This document shows positions 40,649 through 50,017 of a stretch of 64,000 nt of DNA, piece after piece (positions within the stretch are counted from its first letter, which is position 1; each line of letters starts with the position of its first letter). Location: assembly GCF_009831415.1 (NCBI RefSeq), contig NZ_CP043727.1, forward strand, positions 3,658,001 through 3,722,000. Reading direction: 5' to 3'. Below the pieces are notes generated by a model. It was not told the DNA's origin. It saw only the letters and a list, made by a program, of their open reading frames with translations, and searched no databases. The translations under genes were made by a program, and so were the position numbers. The stretch comes from Yersinia canariae (GTDB lineage: Bacteria; Pseudomonadota; Gammaproteobacteria; Enterobacterales; Enterobacteriaceae).

Positions 40649-41119
40649 CTATAGTTTCCTAAGAATGATTATATTGCCGCTGATATAATCGCTGTCTTTG
40701 ATGAAATTTATATCGACATGACTGACTTCAATACTTGCGATCTGTGATAGTGCAAAGACAACATTAATAAATAGAGTAAAATCCGCGTTTTCAACGCGAA
40801 CTAAAATAGAGTCACGCGACAAGTCACTAATTTCAAACTCAGGAAAATGCTCACTAAACAATATTAACAAAGTGCTATTAACACTTTCACTATAAGGATG
40901 ACCAACACTATGGTTAGAATGTTTTTTCATTTGATACATATCGGCAAAAGATGAATGATTCATAATTTTATTTTTTAGTGAAAAGTATTCCTCTGATAGT
41001 TTTTTATTTTCAAATAAATTAAACAAAATAAATCCAGAAAAGATAGCAGTCATAACCAAGACAAAGACTACTTTAAAGTCTCTAAATACAAAATAAGGAG
41101 ATATTCTTTTAGAATTCAT
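40649..41119 (-). CDS. gspM: Type II secretion assembly platform protein GspM
   Basis: A 156-residue inner-membrane protein: short cytoplasmic N-terminus, one helix (about 17-35, VVFVLVMTAIFSGFILF), then a coiled stretch and a ferredoxin-like periplasmic domain (ILVRVENADFTLFINVVFAL). It is recognised from size, topology and position after gspL (4-bp overlap) rather than strong identity. GspM pairs with GspL to hold GspE at the membrane. Confidence 0.82.
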   Translation of the reverse strand: MNSKRISPYFVFRDFKVVFVLVMTAIFSGFILFNLFENKKLSEEYFSLKNKIMNHSSFADMYQMKKHSNHSVGHPYSESVNSTLLILFSEHFPEFEISDLSRDSILVRVENADFTLFINVVFALSQIASIEVSHVDINFIKDSDYISGNIIILRKL

Positions 41120-42291
41120 AATAAGTATTTAAATATAATATTTCTTGTTCCGTCATCGTTAATTGTTTCATCAACATTTAGATACTGTTTTTCTTCACTT
41201 ATAACATTTAACCCCATGCCATTCTCATCCGATTTATTTATATTAAAACTAATTTCACTCTGTTCATTATCAAAAGAAATACTATTTATAACGATATTCA
41301 GATCACCTACAAGCAAATGTGTAGCGTGCAATAATCTAATGAAGTCAGGTTTAATAACACTATAACCTCGATAATCAACTTTATCATTAATACTCTCATT
41401 ATCCATAGACTGCTGTAGTAGTGGGTATTGAACATGGATATCTTGTAAAGATTCATTTAGCATATGAATATCTCGTAATATATTATTTTTATCAACCCAA
41501 GAATTAAAAAAAATAACTATCGATAATAAAAAAAACAAGTTAACCGTTCTAAAAAATGAAAAGGTTTTAATCATCTGTTTATCATGTCGATGATATCGCC
41601 CACTTAATAAATTAGCACTATTATTATCAATGTTATCGGCCATAATGCGTAACACATCGCAATAATCTGCTGAATGGGCGTTTTCCTCTCTACTATTAAT
41701 AGAAATAAATATATTTTCATCACCAGAAAAATAGGATGATAAACATAGGCTATCAAATATATCATCCCTGAGTACAAATCCTGATTCTCCACTATCTCTT
41801 ATTAACCATTCATTATTCAGCTTAATAGAAAAGTATTTATCACCGTCAAATGGCAGTGTTAATACATCTGGTATCATAACGTTTGTATATATACCGACAT
41901 CCTTTAGCCACCCCAACCAAAGATTCATTAATTTATGTTCAATTGCTGTTATATAACAAAAAAAATCGTCCGATTTTAATACCACAATATGAAAATCGTC
42001 TATATTACTTACAATGGTAGGCTCAATAGAAAATGCTATAGAAGATTCTTTATTTAAAATTTTTTTACTTATTAACTTAATCCTCCTAAAAATAACAAAA
42101 CTCGATGAAACTAGAACCGTCACATTATAATTAAAAAATGAAGAAAGACTTTTCAACTCAGAATAGTTATTTATACGGCCACATTGTTTATTTTTTCTCT
42201 CCCCTGTGATCGAATACCAATAGACGGGGTCACTTATGTCACTACCAAGCCTAATAATCAGTGTTCCCAGGGGGGGACTACTTTTATTCAT
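41116..42291 (-). CDS. gspL: Type II secretion protein GspL
   Basis: A 391-residue bitopic protein. The cytoplasmic domain (about 1-245) is of the actin-like GspL type that binds GspE; opening LGTLIIRLGSDISDPVYWYS is characteristic. A single helix (about 247-263) leads to a periplasmic domain that should pair with GspM. The ATG has a GGAGG site and overlaps gspK by 8 bp. Divergence is high, so assignment relies partly on gene order. Confidence 0.85.
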   Translation of the reverse strand: MNKSSPPLGTLIIRLGSDISDPVYWYSITGERKNKQCGRINNYSELKSLSSFFNYNVTVLVSSSFVIFRRIKLISKKILNKESSIAFSIEPTIVSNIDDFHIVVLKSDDFFCYITAIEHKLMNLWLGWLKDVGIYTNVMIPDVLTLPFDGDKYFSIKLNNEWLIRDSGESGFVLRDDIFDSLCLSSYFSGDENIFISINSREENAHSADYCDVLRIMADNIDNNSANLLSGRYHRHDKQMIKTFSFFRTVNLFFLLSIVIFFNSWVDKNNILRDIHMLNESLQDIHVQYPLLQQSMDNESINDKVDYRGYSVIKPDFIRLLHATHLLVGDLNIVINSISFDNEQSEISFNINKSDENGMGLNVISEEKQYLNVDETINDDGTRNIIFKYLL

Positions 42292-43240
42292 TAAAGCTAA
42301 ACCTCCGCCGCAACACAGTGATATCTTTTCCTTTCACATGGAAAAGACTTGTCAATTGGTAATCCTCACCTTCCATACCCAATTTAAAAACAGATATAAA
42401 GTAGTACTCATCATGCGTGAAATATAAAATCCTATTTTCTAGTAATTTATTTATCATATCGGTATCAACGAATGAACTCTTCAGAAGAAAATCTAAGAAA
42501 GACTCAACAGTTACCCACCCTTTATCAGGTTTAGATAGTAATATTTTAGAAGTATCACTTTCATTGATCTCATTCATGAGAACCGCTTGTATTAACTTAC
42601 TATGTTTATCTTCAAGCATATTTATATTAATTAGTAATGTATTATCGATTCTGGAACAAAACAGCGGTGCTATTTGTAAAAAAACCTCATCTCCAATATT
42701 GAGTGACTTATCAATTGAATTATTCAGTTGTAGATAGTTTTCTAAAGAATGATGCTCATGAGCCATACTCCCGAGGATAGAATCGGCCGGAGAAGAATGA
42801 GCGAAATTTGTTATGATTTTATTGAGTACTGATGAAGTTATATTGTTTAGCTGTAAGATGTATTTTAACACTAGCCAAGGATAGAGTGCATTATTATCAA
42901 TATTTGTCGAGTAATAATTAATAGTATTTATATTAAAACAATTGGTCATATCAATTAATCTATAACTTATCTCTTTGTTATTTAGCATGATAATATTCTG
43001 AGAGTTTATAAACAGATCTGAAAATCCGACTAAATATTCTTGAGTTGAGTATTTTTTAAAGTAAAAATTTGAAAAAAAATCTTCTGCACCTAGTAATAGG
43101 TGTTTTTCAAATTGTCTTTTTTTGCTATTTCCAACCAAAAAAATGGTCTCGGATAGATAAAAATAAGTGGTAGAAAGCATTATACTCATCAGCAAAATGG
43201 TAGATAAAACAAGTAACAAAGCAATACCCCGTTGTTGCAC
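42284..43240 (-). CDS. gspK: Type II secretion minor pseudopilin GspK
   Basis: The large minor pseudopilin at the pseudopilus tip, 318 residues. The start is GTG (43240) with AAGGATGAG upstream. The leader is only MQQRG, followed by IALLLVLSTILLMSIML without the usual glutamate at +5, as is normal for GspK. The long alpha-domain insertion and the sequence LIDMTNCFNINTI (the GspK block that normally reads as a D-N metal region) are present. It lies 14 bp after gspJ and overlaps gspL. Confidence 0.9.
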   Translation of the reverse strand: MQQRGIALLLVLSTILLMSIMLSTTYFYLSETIFLVGNSKKRQFEKHLLLGAEDFFSNFYFKKYSTQEYLVGFSDLFINSQNIIMLNNKEISYRLIDMTNCFNINTINYYSTNIDNNALYPWLVLKYILQLNNITSSVLNKIITNFAHSSPADSILGSMAHEHHSLENYLQLNNSIDKSLNIGDEVFLQIAPLFCSRIDNTLLININMLEDKHSKLIQAVLMNEINESDTSKILLSKPDKGWVTVESFLDFLLKSSFVDTDMINKLLENRILYFTHDEYYFISVFKLGMEGEDYQLTSLFHVKGKDITVLRRRFSFNE

Positions 43241-43254
43241 TATCTCATCCTTAA

Positions 43255-43842
43255 TTAAATAGTATAATTTAATAAAATGAAAACCTTTCTTACTACTCCG
43301 ATATTTTCCAGCGAAATAACCAACTCAACGCCCTCAGGTAGATAGGCTGACTCATTCCACTCCTTTAACCATCTATTTTTATGATAGACTTGGATATGAA
43401 ATGCCGTAACACCATCAATAACTTTAGAAATCTTAGGTTGTTTTTTATTTATTCCATACGACAGCTTTTCTAAACTATTATTTCTTAATCTATACCCTAG
43501 TGTTTGTGATCGAGAATAATAATTAGTATTAGTGCTAATGTCGCATAAAAATAAAATACCAAAATCATCACTTTCCAAGAGAGACTTACCTATTTTAACT
43601 CCACTATTCAGTATATTATTATCTTGTGGGTCAGAGTATATAATAGCATGCGAAATATCCTGCTCTAGTATATCAAAAACTCTTTGCAATCTATTCATTT
43701 GTTTTAATTTTTTATTAACTATAACACTTCCTTTACTGGTAACCATGATGGATTGGTAAACAGTTAAACTTATCAAAGTAAAAATCATCAGAGCCAATAG
43801 AACCTCCAATAATGTAAAACCTCGGATAAATTTTTTATTCAT
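43255..43842 (-). CDS. gspJ: Type II secretion minor pseudopilin GspJ
   Basis: A 195-residue pseudopilin from ATG 43842: MNKKFIRG, then FTLLEVLLALMIFTLISL (cleavage after G8, glutamate at +5). The body has LGYRLRNNSLEKLSYG and GVTAFHIQVYHKNRWLKEW, typical of GspJ. The longer frame from 43923 would bury the motif and run far into gspI; the chosen ATG overlaps gspI by 8 bp with AAGGA a little upstream. Forms the tip complex with GspI and GspK. Confidence 0.92.
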   Translation of the reverse strand: MNKKFIRGFTLLEVLLALMIFTLISLTVYQSIMVTSKGSVIVNKKLKQMNRLQRVFDILEQDISHAIIYSDPQDNNILNSGVKIGKSLLESDDFGILFLCDISTNTNYYSRSQTLGYRLRNNSLEKLSYGINKKQPKISKVIDGVTAFHIQVYHKNRWLKEWNESAYLPEGVELVISLENIGVVRKVFILLNYTI

Positions 43843-44197
43843 CAATGACACGGTATCCTTCAAGGATAAATTCAGGAGCATTACTATTTTCGTGGCTATG
43901 GACTTCAACCGTAATAATTCCAATGGACTTAATTATTTTTTCTCGTGATTGCCAATACCATATTTTATTACTAATAAAATCACTACCCTGTAGCCAATTT
44001 TCAGTTTGTTCTACCTTTGTCAGATTAATTTCTACTAAGACATTATCTGCTACCCAAGAGGCCATTATTTTATTTTCTAGTGTTTTCACACGTATAAGTT
44101 GTTCACTCATAATGGCCATAATACCTATGCCAACAATAGAAAAAATGGCCATTGCGAGTATAGACTCTAATAATGTAAAACCCGTGCAATATCGCAA
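43835..44197 (-). CDS. gspI: Type II secretion minor pseudopilin GspI
   Basis: A 120-residue pseudopilin: MRYCTG, then FTLLESILAMAIFSIVGIG (cleavage after G6). The conserved GspI block ASWVADNVLVEINL follows. The start is TTG at 44197; no ATG lies before the motif, so the TTG is probably real. It follows gspG after 54 bp; gspH, which normally lies between them, is missing. Confidence 0.9.
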   Translation of the reverse strand: MRYCTGFTLLESILAMAIFSIVGIGIMAIMSEQLIRVKTLENKIMASWVADNVLVEINLTKVEQTENWLQGSDFISNKIWYWQSREKIIKSIGIITVEVHSHENSNAPEFILEGYRVIDE

Positions 44198-44232
44198 ATT
44201 GATACCTATTTATAATTCAATAAAATCTCATA

Positions 44233-44267
44233 AGTTATTAGTTATTAGTTATTAGTTATTAGTTATT
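44233..44267. repeat. Five tandem copies of a 7-bp repeat across the gspG stop
   Basis: AGTTATT occurs five times in a row with no mismatch (44233-44267). On the minus strand it codes the last residues of GspG (ITNN) and its TAA, and fills most of the gspG-gspI spacer. Slippage by one unit changes spacing by 7 bp. Confidence 0.95.
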
Positions 44268-44701
44268 GAACTCTCAACTAAAGATGTGGACCAATTTCCT
44301 ATATCATCGTCAGTCCCTACTTCTCTATCAGGCCCGGTAGAGAATATATCAATCTCTTCATGTCGACCAGGGTTATTCATTTGATAAGAGTTCCCCCATG
44401 GATCTTTTGGTAATCGTTTAATATAACCGCTCTTAGGATATATTCGAGGCAGTGGTAAATCTATCGGCTTCACAACTAATGAAATAAGGCCTTGTAACTC
44501 AGTTGGATAATAACCATTATCCAATTTGTACATATCTAATGTGTTCTCTATAGCAGCAATATCGCTTAATGCCTTTTGCTGGTCAGCTCTATTCTTATTG
44601 GACATCACACTGGGGATTGTCAGGCTAGCAAGCAAACCTAATATGATAATAACCACCATCATTTCTAATAATGTAAAACCATACGATTTTATATTTACCA
44701 T
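44252..44701 (-). CDS. gspG: Type II secretion major pseudopilin GspG
   Basis: The main pseudopilus subunit, 149 residues. MVNIKSYG is followed by FTLLEMMVVIIILGLLASLT (cleavage after G8, glutamate at +5). The GspG signature PKDPWGNSYQ and the calcium-site region GPDREVGTDDDIGNW are both present. AAGGATAACC precedes the ATG. The C-terminal residues are written by the heptamer repeat at 44233-44267. Confidence 0.97.
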   Translation of the reverse strand: MVNIKSYGFTLLEMMVVIIILGLLASLTIPSVMSNKNRADQQKALSDIAAIENTLDMYKLDNGYYPTELQGLISLVVKPIDLPLPRIYPKSGYIKRLPKDPWGNSYQMNNPGRHEEIDIFSTGPDREVGTDDDIGNWSTSLVESSITNN

Positions 44702-44720
44702 GGTTATCCTTAGATGAAAA

Positions 44721-45929
44721 TCAAAGAATTAGATCATTCATTTCCAATATTGGTTGAAATATTGCCAAAACAATAAAGAATATAAACCCCGCCATAAATA
44801 GCATTATTATAGGCTCTAGCAATATTATAAATATATTTATCTGATCAACTATATCTTGCTCTAGCATGCCTGTTATTTTCTCCAAAATAATATCTAATTT
44901 GCCACTGCGTTCACCGGATGCGATCATATGTGAAATCATAGGAGAAAAGACATGGCTATTAGCCAAAGACACTGACAGACTCCCTCCTTCGCTAACTAGT
45001 TTAAGAGCACACTCTAGTTGTTGTTTAATATATAAATTAGTCACTACGCCACCACTAATTTCCATTGTTTTGATCAAACTTACACCATTTGAATTTAAAA
45101 TAGCCATCATCCTCAAGTATCGAGATATATTTAACTTAAATAGTGTATTTCCTAATATTGGTAACTTTAAGTAATAATACTCGAACAGTATATTTATCTT
45201 TTTCATCTTAGATATACCGTACCCTCCCATAAACAACACAGCAAAACCTGCAATAATAAATAGAATATTATCCTCAAGCCAATAGCTACTTACCATAAGA
45301 ATACGTGTGGATAATGGTAGCGTTTTATCATAAGAAACAAACTGTTCAATTATATTTGGAATTATTACAGATAAAAGTATACCGATAAGACCGATAGATA
45401 TTATAATTAAAATTATCGGATATATTAATGCCTGAGCTATTTTATTTTTTATCTTATATACTTGCTCAATATGATCGGCAAGATTAGATAAAACCTCACT
45501 TAAGTTCCCCGAGAGTTCACCAGCCGCAATCATGGATCTGTAGAGAGAATTAAAAACTGTTGGGAATTGCGAGAGTGAATCAGAAAGTGAATAGCCTTCA
45601 AGGATTTTTTTTCTTACCTCATGAATCACACTATTGACATGACTCTTCTCACTTTGTTTCTCAATTAACTCTAACGCCTCATTCAGAGGGATTGCCGCAT
45701 TGACTAAAATAGACAATTGTCTGGTAATTAAAATAAGATCTATATGACTTGTTTTTTTTAAAACCTTTATAAATCTGGCGTATGAACTTACATGTTTAAT
45801 CTTTACACTTAATAAATACAGTTTTCTTTGATAAATAATATGTCTGGCTGTTAATAAATTTTCAGCCTCAACATTGCCTTTTACCTTCCCCCCTTTAGCA
45901 TCGATGGCCGTATAATTAAATACAGGCAT
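44721..45929 (-). CDS. gspF: Type II secretion inner-membrane platform protein GspF
   Basis: The polytopic platform protein that works with the GspE motor. It has 402 residues, with two repeated cytoplasmic domains (LILITRQLSILVNAAIPLNE, then LRMMAILNSNGVSLIKTMEI) and three membrane helices, the last at LFMAGFIFFIVLAIFQPIL. Start ATG 45929 has AGAGGATAAGT and overlaps gspE by 14 bp. Confidence 0.96.
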   Translation of the reverse strand: MPVFNYTAIDAKGGKVKGNVEAENLLTARHIIYQRKLYLLSVKIKHVSSYARFIKVLKKTSHIDLILITRQLSILVNAAIPLNEALELIEKQSEKSHVNSVIHEVRKKILEGYSLSDSLSQFPTVFNSLYRSMIAAGELSGNLSEVLSNLADHIEQVYKIKNKIAQALIYPIILIIISIGLIGILLSVIIPNIIEQFVSYDKTLPLSTRILMVSSYWLEDNILFIIAGFAVLFMGGYGISKMKKINILFEYYYLKLPILGNTLFKLNISRYLRMMAILNSNGVSLIKTMEISGGVVTNLYIKQQLECALKLVSEGGSLSVSLANSHVFSPMISHMIASGERSGKLDIILEKITGMLEQDIVDQINIFIILLEPIIMLFMAGFIFFIVLAIFQPILEMNDLIL

Positions 45930-47421
45930 ACTTATCCTCTAAGCTTACTCTCATTACTTCCTCTATTGTTGTAAGGCCCACCATCACTTTATCAATCCCA
46001 TCTTGCTCTATGCTACGCATATATCCCTTAGCTAAGATAGTTAAATCAAGTTCACTTTTTCCTTTATAAATACCCTCCCGAAAATTATTATCAATAATCA
46101 GTATTTCATGCAAGGCTATCCGCCCACGATAGCCTACTTTATTACATATGTTACAACCGACAGAATGAAACCCGTATCCTTCCTCCGCTATTTCTTCATT
46201 AATACAAAATTCTTGTAAAATATCTTGTCGATGGAAACATTGCTGCCGGCATCCAGTACATAATCGGCGAACCAGCCGCTGGGAGAGTACCGCCAACAAT
46301 GAACTTGATAACATGAATGGCTCAACCCCCATATCTTTGAGTCTGGTTACAGCACCAATAGCACTATTAGCATGTAATGTTGATAAAACTAAATGTCCTG
46401 TTAAAGAAGCTTGTACTGCTATTTGTGCAGTTTCTACATCTCGAATTTCACCGATAAGAATAACATCAGGATCTTGGCGCAATATTGCTCTCAGACTACG
46501 CGAAAACGTCATATCAATCTTCGTATTAACCTGAGTCTGGGAGATTCCCTCTATATCAAACTCAATGGGATCCTCCACTGTCATAATATTTCTTTCACTT
46601 GCATTTATTCCCATTAAAGCAGCATACAGTGTGGTGCTTTTGCCCGCCCCTGTGGGCCCAACAATCAATATAATGCCATGAGGTTTAAGGACTAATGACT
46701 TCATTAAATGACAGTTTTTTTGTGACATCCCTAAAGAGTCTAGATCTAGTTTAAGACTGTTCTTATCCAATAGCCGCATGACCACACGCTCACCATGATT
46801 CACTGGCAGTACTGAAACTCGCACATCCAAAGCTTTCCCAGCCAAACTTAGTGCAATGCGACCATCCTGTGGGATCCTTTTCTCAGCAATATCTAACTTT
46901 GCCATGATTTTAATCCGCGACACTAATAATAACGCCACCCGCCGTTGTAGTTCTAATATGTTTTTTAATACACCATCAATACGAAATCGTATAATAATCT
47001 TCTCTTCGAAAGATTCTATATGTATATCTGATGCCAACTCCTTAATTGCCTCAGCTAAAATTGTATTGATTAATTTTATTACGGGCGCTTCATTATCACT
47101 ATCGAGTAAGTCCCCGCTAACGGGAAACTCACTATTAAATGAGTAAATAGCTATTTCTTCACTTATAGAATTCATTATTTTATGTGATTGCACAGAGCTA
47201 TTTTGATATACAGTTGTAAGACTATTTTCAAACTCAGTATCAGTGACGAAATGAAGCCCAACAGGCCTATTCCCGACTCTGTTACCTTCAAGTATTGCCT
47301 CAAGAGAAGCTGACTTACGGCAGATGAGCTGATAGCCATGCTCAACGGGTGATAATATTACACCATTATCCTTTGCCCAACTAAATTTTAATGGTAGTGA
47401 TTCTGCTTTATCTCGGCTCAT
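45916..47421 (-). CDS. gspE: Type II secretion ATPase GspE
   Basis: The cytoplasmic motor that drives pseudopilus growth. It has 501 residues. Walker A, GPTGAGKST, is at about 255-263; the Asp box TVEDPIE at 281-287; Walker B in ILIGEIRD at about 321-328; the His box in TGHLVLSTLHAN at about 341-352. A four-cysteine zinc site is formed by CTGC (388-391) and CNIC downstream, as in true GspE and PilB. It overlaps gspD and gspF by 14 bp each. Confidence 0.97.
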   Translation of the reverse strand: MSRDKAESLPLKFSWAKDNGVILSPVEHGYQLICRKSASLEAILEGNRVGNRPVGLHFVTDTEFENSLTTVYQNSSVQSHKIMNSISEEIAIYSFNSEFPVSGDLLDSDNEAPVIKLINTILAEAIKELASDIHIESFEEKIIIRFRIDGVLKNILELQRRVALLLVSRIKIMAKLDIAEKRIPQDGRIALSLAGKALDVRVSVLPVNHGERVVMRLLDKNSLKLDLDSLGMSQKNCHLMKSLVLKPHGIILIVGPTGAGKSTTLYAALMGINASERNIMTVEDPIEFDIEGISQTQVNTKIDMTFSRSLRAILRQDPDVILIGEIRDVETAQIAVQASLTGHLVLSTLHANSAIGAVTRLKDMGVEPFMLSSSLLAVLSQRLVRRLCTGCRQQCFHRQDILQEFCINEEIAEEGYGFHSVGCNICNKVGYRGRIALHEILIIDNNFREGIYKGKSELDLTILAKGYMRSIEQDGIDKVMVGLTTIEEVMRVSLEDKYACI

Positions 47422-49405
47422 GATTTACTCCCACCATCGCATAGAACTTTACTATGTCATTTTTAAGTTCATTAAAAACGTCATAGTTTATTTTATTTGA
47501 CACTATTCCAATTGGACGTCTTATATCTGTATTAACAGAATGTAGGTTACTATGTTCTGTGTATTTATTTGCAGTTACTTGACTATAGTCACTTGTCTCT
47601 CTCAGTATCGTTGGCCTAATAAAGAGAATCAGATTGCTTTTTTCAATCTTTTCTTTACTTTGCCTAAATAATCCACCGATCAAAGGTATGTCCCCTAAGA
47701 ATGGAACCTTATTTATTACCTTATTAAGTTTTTTATCTAGCAATCCGCCCACGACTACAGTTTCTCCGCTTTTAACCAATACTGCATTATTAACAACCCG
47801 CTTATTAAAAACTGATCCTAGGTTATTAGCATTAACATCAGAATTATCAGCTACACTTGATACTTCTTGTCGAATTTCCAGCAGGACTGAATCACCTTTA
47901 TTTATCTGTGGCTTGACCTTCAACATGACACCCACAGATTGTCTTGAAATCGAGTTATAGACTTTGTCTGTTGCCGTTGTTTGCGACGAGGTCAATACAG
48001 GAACCTCTTGCCCGACATTAAATTCAGCCTCCATATTATCCAATGTAACAATACTCGGAGTTGCTAGAATATTATTATTTGAATTGGTAGCTAATGCAGT
48101 AAAAAGACCATTCCAATTTCCTTTATAAAAGCCCGAAGTTAATCCGGAGATCGCCAGTGGTATAGAGTCTCCAATATTATTATTCTCGTTTCTACTCTCT
48201 GATTTATTGAGAAAATTAACTCCGCCGTGAAATTTATTAGCCCATTGAATACCAAGATTGAGACCCTCTCCATTCTGGGTTTCAACTATAATTGCTTCCA
48301 CCAACACTTGGGCACGTCTTATATCCAGTTTTTCAATAACCTGATCTAATTCTTTCATTAGCCGGGGATGGGCAGTAATGACTAAAGCATTTGTTTGGTC
48401 GTATGCCTTAATGGACATATTCGTGATGTTATTCTTCCCTGTCATTTTCCCAGGTTTATTGCTTTGGACTCCGAGACTGACACCATTCAAGACATCCAAT
48501 AACTTTGATGCCTGAGCATATTTCATATAAATAACTTTAGTACTTCCATCACTGTCTTGTTGATGGTCAAGCTTCTTTATTATTTGCAGCGCTCTTTTTC
48601 TGACATGGTGCTCACCACTGATTAAAATTGAATTTGTTCGTTCATCTGCAATTACGTGTCCAACATTCAATGACTCTGATTTGGCCGTCATATTTACTGG
48701 ATTTATGACTTGATTGACTAATTTAATAATATCTGCCGCAACTGCATGATTCAGTTGATAGAGTTCAACTTCGCTATCTCCCGGCTGGTCTAATGTACTA
48801 ATTATAGTATATAAGCGATTGACTACTGCTGCGCGCCCTGTAATTAATATTACATTTGAGGGGTCATAATGAATAATACTGCCCGACTCTGAATTATCAT
48901 TGAGCTGACGAAGTAACGGCGCCAGTTTTTTAGCTAATATATGTTTAAGTTTAAATACACGATTAATAAGTTCGTCGCCATGGGTTTCACCTTCATTCTT
49001 TTGCAGAGGAGCAACCGAACTTTTTGCGCGTTTTGCGGGTATAACCTTTAAGATATTATTGGGCATTTCAACTACTGTATAGCCATAGACATCAAGTACA
49101 TTTAAAAAGAATTGATAGTATTTTTCTTCGTCTAACTGCTCATAGCTACGAACACTGACTAGCCCTTGAACTTTAGGATCTATAATTATAGTTTTATTGA
49201 TGTTTTTACTTACAGTATGGATAAATTCTTTTATATTAACGTCTCTAAAAGAGACAGAAAAAGTTGCATTATTACCATATGACTTCATAGGCAAGGTGGT
49301 CGCTAGAATTATCACTCCAAATAAATAAATATAAAAACGCTTAAATATCATAAAAGAAGGAGCAAATTCAATATACTTTATTAAGATTTTATTATTGCAA
49401 TGCAT
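47408..49405 (-). CDS. gspD: Type II secretion outer-membrane secretin GspD
   Basis: The outer-membrane channel, 665 residues. Domains: long N-region signal peptide (cleavage near KSYG-NN, about residue 44), N0 (FSVSFRDVNIKEFIHTVS), N1-N3 repeats, and the secretin core with VGQEVPVLTSSQ, GVMLKVKPQINKGDSVLLE and VPFLGDIPLIGGLFRQ. ATG 49405 is chosen because AAAGGGG lies just upstream; ATG 49351 would give a shorter signal but has no ribosome site. The C-terminal tail after the core is about 60 residues and could be the pilotin-binding end; no gspS is seen. Confidence 0.96.
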   Translation of the reverse strand: MHCNNKILIKYIEFAPSFMIFKRFYIYLFGVIILATTLPMKSYGNNATFSVSFRDVNIKEFIHTVSKNINKTIIIDPKVQGLVSVRSYEQLDEEKYYQFFLNVLDVYGYTVVEMPNNILKVIPAKRAKSSVAPLQKNEGETHGDELINRVFKLKHILAKKLAPLLRQLNDNSESGSIIHYDPSNVILITGRAAVVNRLYTIISTLDQPGDSEVELYQLNHAVAADIIKLVNQVINPVNMTAKSESLNVGHVIADERTNSILISGEHHVRKRALQIIKKLDHQQDSDGSTKVIYMKYAQASKLLDVLNGVSLGVQSNKPGKMTGKNNITNMSIKAYDQTNALVITAHPRLMKELDQVIEKLDIRRAQVLVEAIIVETQNGEGLNLGIQWANKFHGGVNFLNKSESRNENNNIGDSIPLAISGLTSGFYKGNWNGLFTALATNSNNNILATPSIVTLDNMEAEFNVGQEVPVLTSSQTTATDKVYNSISRQSVGVMLKVKPQINKGDSVLLEIRQEVSSVADNSDVNANNLGSVFNKRVVNNAVLVKSGETVVVGGLLDKKLNKVINKVPFLGDIPLIGGLFRQSKEKIEKSNLILFIRPTILRETSDYSQVTANKYTEHSNLHSVNTDIRRPIGIVSNKINYDVFNELKNDIVKFYAMVGVNHEPR

Positions 49406-49440
49406 AACAACCCCTTTATGGAGAACTTAGGGTATGATTA

Positions 49441-49977
49441 TTATAATATCACCAAGGAGTAGTATGATTTATCCTCTTTAATTATAATTTTATCCTTTAA
49501 TATTCTCACTATAGTAATATTAGTATCACTCTCTATTTCGTCATGAATTAAATATAACCTTTGTTTACCGTTAACTTCTATAATTGCAATCGATTTATCG
49601 CTCTCAGAATATACTAATACACCGACCAACTTCAAACCACCGGTATAGATTGGTGAATTTATAATGTCGACATCTTCCTTCTTTACATTTTTTAACTCTT
49701 TATCTCTTCTTTTAAATAGGTCACTGTTTTTAATTTCATTAGTCATTTTAGTATTATTGATCAAAGTATAACTTTCTACGCTTTCACCTTCATATAGTTG
49801 TGGAGGGGTTCTTTTCTGTGAGTTCATTACTGTTTGAATAAAAACATTAACTTGATAGAGGATACATAATATTATAATAATATCCAGTATATATCCTCTT
49901 CCATTAACTAATCTTTGATAGGGTGTTATGACTATTCGATTAAAAAGTGATAACACCCTGACCTCTCTCTTATTCAC
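49441..49977 (-). CDS. gspC: Type II secretion protein GspC, short form without PDZ domain
   Basis: A 178-residue inner-membrane linker between the platform and secretin. One helix (about 29-47, YILDIIIILCILYQVNVF) and an HR domain (about 90-175, KLVGVLVYSESDKSIAIIEV) are seen. The C-terminal PDZ or coiled-coil domain of most GspC proteins is missing. The start is GTG at 49977 with a poor ribosome site. It lies 40 bp after the winged-helix regulator and 35 bp before gspD. Confidence 0.88.
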   Translation of the reverse strand: MNKREVRVLSLFNRIVITPYQRLVNGRGYILDIIIILCILYQVNVFIQTVMNSQKRTPPQLYEGESVESYTLINNTKMTNEIKNSDLFKRRDKELKNVKKEDVDIINSPIYTGGLKLVGVLVYSESDKSIAIIEVNGKQRLYLIHDEIESDTNITIVRILKDKIIIKEDKSYYSLVIL

Positions 49978-50017
49978 AATACATTCAGTATATATCAGAA
50001 TAATAAATTATCTATTT

